This document shows positions 58,972-64,000 of a stretch of DNA of 64,000 nucleotides, in pieces. The position numbers were made by a program, and so were the translations under genes. How positions within the stretch are numbered: position 1 is the first letter of the stretch; each line of letters begins with the position of its first letter. The DNA is from Butyrivibrio sp. (GTDB lineage Bacteria; Bacillota; Clostridia; Lachnospirales; Lachnospiraceae), in NCBI GenBank assembly GCA_015056575.1, contig SVGA01000010.1, forward strand, positions 1 through 64,000, in the 5' to 3' direction. Below the pieces are notes generated by a model that searched no databases, was not told the origin of the DNA, and worked only from the letters and a program-made list of their open reading frames with translations.

Positions 58972-61083
58972 TCAGCCTTCGAAAAGAAGGTCTGCGTATG
59001 TAGGGAAGGGCCAGTCTTTTTTATCAACCAGCATCTCCAGTTTATCTGCGGGAGCTCTTAAAGCATCCATTGCAGGTCTTACATTGTCCTTGTAGAAATA
59101 AGCAAGCTTTCTGGCATCGGTAATCTTTCTTGCCTTGTTCTCCTTCTCTTTGAGGACATCAAGAGCCTTCTTCATCTTGGTGAGCTCGGCCGTAATCTCC
59201 TTAAGCTCGTCAAGAAGGGCAGACTCATCAGCGCCTGCTGCCTTAACTTCATTCACATCCCTGGCAAGTCTTCCCGCATACTTCATAACAGCAGGGATTA
59301 TCTGCTTGGAGGCCATGTCAATCATGGTGAGTGCCTCGATATTGATGGTCTTGGCATAATTTTCGAATATGATCTCTTTTCTGGATTCCAGCTCAGTCTT
59401 GGTATATACACCGAAATCTCCAAAGAGCTTAATTGCTTTCTTGGTAGTAAGGGTATCTGCAGCTTCAATGGTGGACTTGATGTTGGGAAGTCCTCTTCTC
59501 TCAGCCTCCTTAAGCCATGCATCGGAATAACCGTCTCCGTTGAAGATGATCCTCTGATGTTTGGTGAGATACTCCTTCATAAGGTCGTGAACGGCAACGT
59601 CAAAGTCCTCTGCCTTCTCCAGGATATCGGCAGCCTCACAGAAAGCTTCTGCCACAATGGTGTTAAGTGTGGTGTTGGAGCTTGCCATGGAATCTGATGA
59701 ACCAACCATTCTGAACTCGAACTTGTTTCCTGTAAAAGCAAAGGGTGACGTTCTGTTTCTGTCTGTGGCATCCTTCTCAAACTGAGGAAGTGTGGATACA
59801 CCGGTCTTAAGCTTGCCGCCGCGCTTACTGGACTTGGCGACACCGGTCTCGATGAGCTGTCTTACAACGTCCTCAAGCTGCTCTCCAAGGAATACCGAGA
59901 TAACTGCAGGAGGTGCCTCGTTGGCGCCGAGTCTGTGGTCATTGCCGACATCGGCTGCACTCTGCCTAAGAAGATCTGCGTGAGTATCTACAGCCTTTAA
60001 AATGCATGCAAGAATAAACAGGAACTGAACGTTCTTGTTGGGTGTATCGCCGGGATCAAGAAGATTTCTCCCATCGTCTGTGCAAAGAGACCAGTTGTCA
60101 TGCTTACCTGAGCCGTTTACACCTGCAAAGGGCTTCTCATGGAGCAGACATCTCATATGATGATGCTCTGCCACTCTCTTCATGGTCTCCATAATGATCT
60201 GGTTATGGTCTACCGCAATATTGGCTGTCTCATAGATGGGAGCCAGCTCGTGCTGTCCCGGAGCAACCTCATTGTGCTGTGTCTTGTCGGGAACACCGAG
60301 TTTCCAAAGTTCCCTGTTGAGGTCCTTCATGTACTCTCCGACTCTCTCACGGATAACGCCGAAATAATGGTCCTCCATCTCCTGACCCTTTGGAGGCATT
60401 GCTCCGAAAAGTGTCCTTCCGGTGAAGATAAGGTCCTCTCTCTTCATGGACTTGTCCCAGTCAACCAGGAAATACTCCTGCTCGGGACCTACGGATACAT
60501 TGACCTTGGTGGCTCTATCGTTGCCAAAAAGCTTAACGATCCTGAGAGCCTGCTTGTTTACAGCCTCCATGGACCTTAAGAGAGGTGTCTTTTTATCCAG
60601 AGCCTCTCCTGTGTATGAACAGAAAGCAGTGGGTATGCAAAGAGTGACGCCAGCTCCGGACTCCTTCAAAAACGCAGGGGAAGTAATATCCCAGGTTGTA
60701 TAACCCCTTGCTTCAAAGGTAGCTCGAAGTCCGCCTGAAGGGAAGGATGACGCATCCGGTTCTCCCTTTATCAGCTCTTTTCCCGAGAAGGAAGTGATCA
60801 TCTTGCCGTCCTTATCAGCACTTGCCACAAAAGAGTCGTGCTTCTCGGCTGTAATGCCTGTAAGGGGCTGGAACCAATGGGTGTAGTGGGTCGCCCCGTT
60901 CTCCATTGCCCATTCCTTCATGGCGTTTGCCACAACATCAGCTGACTCCTTGGAGAGTTCACCTCCGTTGTCTATTACATTTACAACCTCTTTGTAGACG
61001 TTCTTGGGAAGGCGCTCCCTCATCTTGGAAATGGTAAAGACGTTCTGCCCGAAAATCTCCTCAATATTAACCTTGTCACTCAT
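58972..61083 (-). CDS. glnN: Glutamine synthetase type III
   Basis: Makes glutamine from glutamate, ammonia and ATP. 703 residues, the large GSIII form common in anaerobes (types I and II are shorter). GSIII motifs include [64 protein letters not shown] and [12 protein letters not shown]. The start at [12 protein letters not shown] is the only in-frame choice that fits the family. tRNA-Gln follows on the same strand after a terminator. No glnK or glnR was seen near. Confidence 0.96.
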   Translation of the reverse strand: MSDKVNIEEIFGQNVFTISKMRERLPKNVYKEVVNVIDNGGELSKESADVVANAMKEWAMENGATHYTHWFQPLTGITAEKHDSFVASADKDGKMITSFSGKELIKGEPDASSFPSGGLRATFEARGYTTWDITSPAFLKESGAGVTLCIPTAFCSYTGEALDKKTPLLRSMEAVNKQALRIVKLFGNDRATKVNVSVGPEQEYFLVDWDKSMKREDLIFTGRTLFGAMPPKGQEMEDHYFGVIRERVGEYMKDLNRELWKLGVPDKTQHNEVAPGQHELAPIYETANIAVDHNQIIMETMKRVAEHHHMRCLLHEKPFAGVNGSGKHDNWSLCTDDGRNLLDPGDTPNKNVQFLFILACILKAVDTHADLLRQSAADVGNDHRLGANEAPPAVISVFLGEQLEDVVRQLIETGVAKSSKRGGKLKTGVSTLPQFEKDATDRNRTSPFAFTGNKFEFRMVGSSDSMASSNTTLNTIVAEAFCEAADILEKAEDFDVAVHDLMKEYLTKHQRIIFNGDGYSDAWLKEAERRGLPNIKSTIEAADTLTTKKAIKLFGDFGVYTKTELESRKEIIFENYAKTINIEALTMIDMASKQIIPAVMKYAGRLARDVNEVKAAGADESALLDELKEITAELTKMKKALDVLKEKENKARKITDARKLAYFYKDNVRPAMDALRAPADKLEMLVDKKDWPFPTYADLLFEG

Positions 61084-61162
61084 GAATGCACCCTTTCTGC
61101 CACTTTAATCCTAAATTTGTTCTATAGTGTACATCATTCGCAAAAAAACTTGAAGTGTTTTT

Positions 61163-62395
61163 TTATGATTTTTCTGTGCTCACACGCAGAATATCGTACA
61201 TCCCCGCAGGTTCGGAAAGATCAAGATAGATTATCTGCTTGGAGTGAGGGCAGGAATCAACAGCATTTCCTTCTTCGTCATACATGCCGTTAACCTTCAC
61301 TTTAACATCTGTTCCGTCCGGCTTCATGATCTCAATCTCGTCACCGACGCTGAACTTGTTTCTCTGCTCAATCCTTGCAAATCCCCTATCGTCCACATCA
61401 TAGACGATACCGAGGTAGATATATTCGTTGATATATGTATTATTGTCGTAGATCTGGGCCTCTTCGCTTGGCTTTCCGAAATAGAAGCCTGTGGTGAACT
61501 GACGGTAGGTACATCTTGCAATCTGATCCAGGTACCAGGGCATGTTCTGCCTGTACTTCTCCTCGGATTCAAAATAGTCGTCGATGGCCTTTCTGTAAGT
61601 CCTTGCAACGGTGGCAACGTAAAGAGCCGTCTTCATCCTGCCCTCTATCTTGCAGCTGTCAACACCGGCATCCACAAGCTCCGGGATGTGCTCTATCATG
61701 CACAGGTCCTTGGAGTTGAATATGTATGTTCCCCTGTCGTTCTCATAGACGGGAAGATATTCACCGGGTCTTTTCTCCTCTACAACCGCATATTTCCATC
61801 TGCAGGGATGAGTGCAGGCGCCGTGATTGGCATCCCTTCCGGTAAAGTAGTTGGACAGAAGGCACCTTCCGGAATAGGAAATGCACATGGCTCCGTGAAT
61901 GAAGCACTCCATCTCCAGATCCTCGGGGATCTTCTCCTTGATCTCTTTGATCTCGTTCATGGAGAGTTCTCTTGCGGCAACCACCCTCTTTGCGCCAAGA
62001 TCATGCCAGAAATTGTAGGTCTCGTAGTTAGTGTTGTTGGCCTGGGTGGAAACATGTATATCGATCTCGGGGCAGATCCTTCTTGCCTTCATAAAGATTC
62101 CGGGATCCGCGATAATAAGGGCGTCCGGCCCAAGCTCTTTTAACTCGTGAAGATAGGTCTCCACGCCGTCAAGATCGTAGTTGTGCGCCAGAATGTTCAC
62201 GGTGACATGAACCTTCACACCGTGCTCATGGGCAAAAGAGATACCCTCTTTCATTTCCTCTTTGGAAAAATTCTTGGCCTTGGCGCGAAGGCCGAAGGCA
62301 TCGCCGCCGATATATACCGCATCTGCGCCGAATATTACCGCAGTCTTTAAAACCTCAAGGCTGCTGGCAGGTATAAGTAATTCAGGTTTCTTCAT
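61163..62395 (-). CDS. trhP: U32 peptidase-family protein, TrhP-type tRNA hydroxylation factor
   Basis: 410 residues. The U32 signature is ECFIHGAMCISYSGRCLLSNYFTGRDANHGACTHPCRW region with conserved Cys, and the start is MKKPELLIPASSLEVLKTAVIFGADAVYIGG. TrhP (YrrN/YrrO) uses prephenate to hydroxylate U34 of tRNAs, and TrmR then methylates it. The neighbouring trmR supports this reading over a protease. Whether one gene replaces the B. subtilis pair is inferred. Confidence 0.88.
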   Translation of the reverse strand: MKKPELLIPASSLEVLKTAVIFGADAVYIGGDAFGLRAKAKNFSKEEMKEGISFAHEHGVKVHVTVNILAHNYDLDGVETYLHELKELGPDALIIADPGIFMKARRICPEIDIHVSTQANNTNYETYNFWHDLGAKRVVAARELSMNEIKEIKEKIPEDLEMECFIHGAMCISYSGRCLLSNYFTGRDANHGACTHPCRWKYAVVEEKRPGEYLPVYENDRGTYIFNSKDLCMIEHIPELVDAGVDSCKIEGRMKTALYVATVARTYRKAIDDYFESEEKYRQNMPWYLDQIARCTYRQFTTGFYFGKPSEEAQIYDNNTYINEYIYLGIVYDVDDRGFARIEQRNKFSVGDEIEIMKPDGTDVKVKVNGMYDEEGNAVDSCPHSKQIIYLDLSEPAGMYDILRVSTEKS

Positions 62396-62452
62396 AGTTT
62401 TGTATCCTCTTACCCAGCCCGTATCAACAGGTGATAGGGGCTGCTATATGTT

Positions 62453-63094
62453 TCAAAGCTTCACCGACAGGGTCATTCCGTCCCCCACCGTAAGTATCAC
62501 CGTGTTAAGAGACTCGTTGTGCTTGAGTTCATAGAGATATTCCCTCATCCTCGCATGGATGGTGCGATCGCGCCTTGTAACGGCAAACCTGGATTCCATC
62601 ACATCTCCATCCTGAAGCACGTTGTCGGAAACCAGAAGACCGCCCTTATTCAAAATGCGAAGGCAATCCGGCAGAAAATTGATGTACTGCCCCTTTGCCG
62701 CATCCATAAAAATAAAATCATACCCCGGCGAAAGGCTCTTTAAAATGTCCAGAGCGTCCCCCTCCAGAAGTGTGATTTTATGATCGGTGTCATATTTGGC
62801 AAAATTCTCCCCGGCCACAGGGATCCTCTTCTCGTATTTCTCGATGGTGGTGATCTTTGTTTCGGGGCTGCTGTATCTTGCCATCAAAAGGGCAGAAAAG
62901 CCCACGGCGCATCCCACCTCAAGAATATTCACGGGCTTGTGCTGTGCCATTAAAAACTTAAGAAGTGCCTGAGTATCCTTGCGGATTATAGGCACTTCGT
63001 CTGCTAACGCTGCTCTCTCCACCTCATCCAGGAACGCATCGTTCCCGGGATCAAGAGAGTTTATGAATGATATTATTCTTTCCTGCTCAACCAC
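62453..63094 (-). CDS. trmR: O-methyltransferase, TrmR type (tRNA 5-hydroxyuridine methyltransferase)
   Basis: About 213 residues from a GTG (63094) that follows GGAGAGG at nine bases and overlaps the upstream gene by eight bases; an in-frame ATG at 63121 would add nine residues. The SAM-binding motif is NILEVGCAVGFSALLMA, with the metal-site residues in FIFMDAAKGQY and DNVLQDGDV. It matches YrrM/TrmR which makes 5-methoxyuridine in tRNA. The order MltG-like, TrmR, U32 agrees with yrrL-yrrM-yrrN of B. subtilis. Confidence 0.88.
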   Translation of the reverse strand: MVEQERIISFINSLDPGNDAFLDEVERAALADEVPIIRKDTQALLKFLMAQHKPVNILEVGCAVGFSALLMARYSSPETKITTIEKYEKRIPVAGENFAKYDTDHKITLLEGDALDILKSLSPGYDFIFMDAAKGQYINFLPDCLRILNKGGLLVSDNVLQDGDVMESRFAVTRRDRTIHARMREYLYELKHNESLNTVILTVGDGMTLSVKL

Positions 63095-63506
63095 CGTTTG
63101 AGTCCTCTCCGGATTTGGCATCGGATCCGTCTTCCTCCGCCTCTGATCCGCCGGACATGATGGCCAGCATCTCATCCGGTGTCATTGCTGTGCTAAGTTC
63201 ATAGGTTCCGGGCTTCTCCTTGCCGTGATACTCGGAAAATCTCTCCTGAAGCCTGAACAGTGTTCTGTCTGTTATAAGCCCGACGCCGGAGAGATTATCG
63301 GCTATTGTTGAAACCGAGTCTCCCTGGCCGACCTTGAAGGTAACGGTTCTTCCGGTGCCGGAAGAAACCGCAGTCTGGTTAAAAATATGATAACCGTAAT
63401 TATAGGCAAGCCTTGAATACCTCATTATCAGCATCACTACAATGATGACGAAGACTATCTTGACCGTGGCATCCAAAAGTCCAAGCCCTAACTTCCTAAG
63501 ATTCAT
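63087..63506 (-). CDS. Short MltG/YceG-like membrane protein
   Basis: 139 residues. An N-terminal helix (about 12-32, VKIVFVIIVVMLIMRYS) is followed by a LysM-like YceG segment (VTFKVGQGDSVSTIADNLSGVGLI, then KPGTYELSTAMTPDEMLAIM). A full MltG (about 340 residues) would carry a catalytic glutamate domain, which is missing here. The C-terminal 25 residues are Glu/Ser/Gly rich. It sits where yrrL (mltG) is in B. subtilis, so it may be a reduced form. Enzymatic activity is not expected. Confidence 0.7.
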   Translation of the reverse strand: MNLRKLGLGLLDATVKIVFVIIVVMLIMRYSRLAYNYGYHIFNQTAVSSGTGRTVTFKVGQGDSVSTIADNLSGVGLITDRTLFRLQERFSEYHGKEKPGTYELSTAMTPDEMLAIMSGGSEAEEDGSDAKSGEDSNGG

Positions 63507-63528
63507 AATATTTTCTCCCCAAAGGACA

Positions 63529-64000
63529 TCAGTAGTTGGTGTCCATTATTATAGGCATGATCATGGGCCTTCTCTTTGTCTTTTTCCAGATATAGTCGCC
63601 GAGCTCGTCCTTGACTATATTCTTGAGTCTGGTCCAATCGGTAATGCCTTTATCCAGTGCTTCCGTAATGTCATCCAGCACCAGATCCGTAGCGTCGTCA
63701 ATGAGTTTATCCGACTCTCTGACGTACACGAATCCCCTTGAAACAATGCTGGGGCCGGAAATGAGCTGACAAGTGTCCCTGTCGATCCCGAACACAACTA
63801 TTACTATACCATCTTCTGCAAGATGCTGTCTGTCCCTTAAAACAACATTTCCAACATCGCCGACGCCAAGGCCGTCCACAAGGATCGCTCCCACAGGAAC
63901 CTTGCCTGTAACTTCTGCCGAATTGTCATCTACCGAAAGGATCTCACCCGAATGCAGAATGAATACATTTTCCTTGGGTATTCCAAGGTCCCTTGCGATC
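63529..64000 (-). CDS. rnj: Ribonuclease J, C-terminal part (5' end outside the window)
   Basis: 157 C-terminal residues of a metallo-beta-lactamase ribonuclease. The visible sequence reads VGAILVDGLGVGDVGNVVLRDR, SGPSIVSRGFVYVRESDKL and RRPMIMPIIMDTNY, typical of the RNase J beta-CASP/C-terminal region. RNase J matures and degrades mRNA and rRNA. The start and the metal-site motifs lie beyond the right edge. Followed at 22 bases by the MltG-like gene. Confidence 0.88.
   Translation of the reverse strand, partial: IARDLGIPKENVFILHSGEILSVDDNSAEVTGKVPVGAILVDGLGVGDVGNVVLRDRQHLAEDGIVIVVFGIDRDTCQLISGPSIVSRGFVYVRESDKLIDDATDLVLDDITEALDKGITDWTRLKNIVKDELGDYIWKKTKRRPMIMPIIMDTNY

Noticed and set aside
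61244-62143. 299-residue plus-strand open frame
   Set aside because: Antisense to the clearly coding U32 gene, with no start signal.

Overview
The window looks like a chromosomal segment of a motile, strictly anaerobic member of the Lachnospiraceae, with a Butyrivibrio-like genus most likely. The signs are a pyruvate:ferredoxin oxidoreductase beside a 2[4Fe-4S] ferredoxin, rubrerythrin, a type III glutamine synthetase, RecD2, CvfB, a TrmR/U32 pair, CdaA/GdpP c-di-AMP enzymes, flagellar rod genes next to mbl, and sigma-28-type promoters. This assignment rests on gene content and protein resemblance; no search was run. Almost every gene is on the minus strand. The exceptions are ferredoxin, rubrerythrin, a large coiled-coil surface protein and a small YjfB-type motility protein.

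Layout. 1-3460: nifJ (its C-terminal end lies outside the window) divergent from ferredoxin. 3531-3744: a 59-bp tandem hairpin repeat. 3758-9828: dnaB, rplI, gdpP, a PilZ protein, thymidine kinase and an MscS channel. 9877-11330: a solitary HicB-like protein, rubrerythrin, and an Hsp20 gene under a CIRCE operator. 11540-14707: a large membrane protein, a YuiD-type protein and rfbD. 14869-23297: an apparent nine-gene operon read as recD2, comF, yvyF, two membrane proteins, cdaA, cdaR, HPr and a DUF3048 lipoprotein. 23384-26691: mbl, flgF, flgG and a FlgJ-type rod-binding gene behind a sigma-28 promoter. 26866-37934: pseudaminic-acid-type sugar synthesis (pseF, pseG, pseI, pseH), a GT52-type transferase, an N-acetyl sugar amidotransferase, EpsG and Wzz-like proteins, and an unusual HTH regulator with its own promoter and palindrome. 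38204-45419: a TIR/Sel1/zinc-ribbon protein followed directly by uvrB and uvrA. 45740-48544: the coiled-coil surface protein. 48577-50614: PP2C phosphatase, Ser/Thr kinase and a small membrane protein. 50761-54984: ftsE, ftsX, a PcsB/EnvC-like M23 hydrolase and a CtpA protease, a cell-division hydrolase module. 55166-64000: a PucR/CdaR-type regulator, yjfB, cvfB, an acyl-ACP thioesterase, tRNA-Gln, glutamine synthetase III, and a U32/trmR/MltG-like/RNase J run.

Themes. Second-messenger biology is dense: the c-di-AMP synthase, its regulator and a phosphodiesterase are all present, and a c-di-GMP PilZ receptor sits next to gdpP. Motility and surface functions (flagellar rod, YjfB, pseudaminic sugar, polysaccharide export, coiled-coil protein) appear linked by G[C/A]CGATA[A/T] -10 elements.

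The least expected content is a set of strongly structured intergenic elements at 3531-3744, 38045-38190, 55007-55162 and 58441-58741. Their stems carry compensatory changes or wobble-compatible mismatches, and two of them share a recognisable hairpin module. These elements and the TIR protein upstream of uvrBA are the best candidates for something undescribed.
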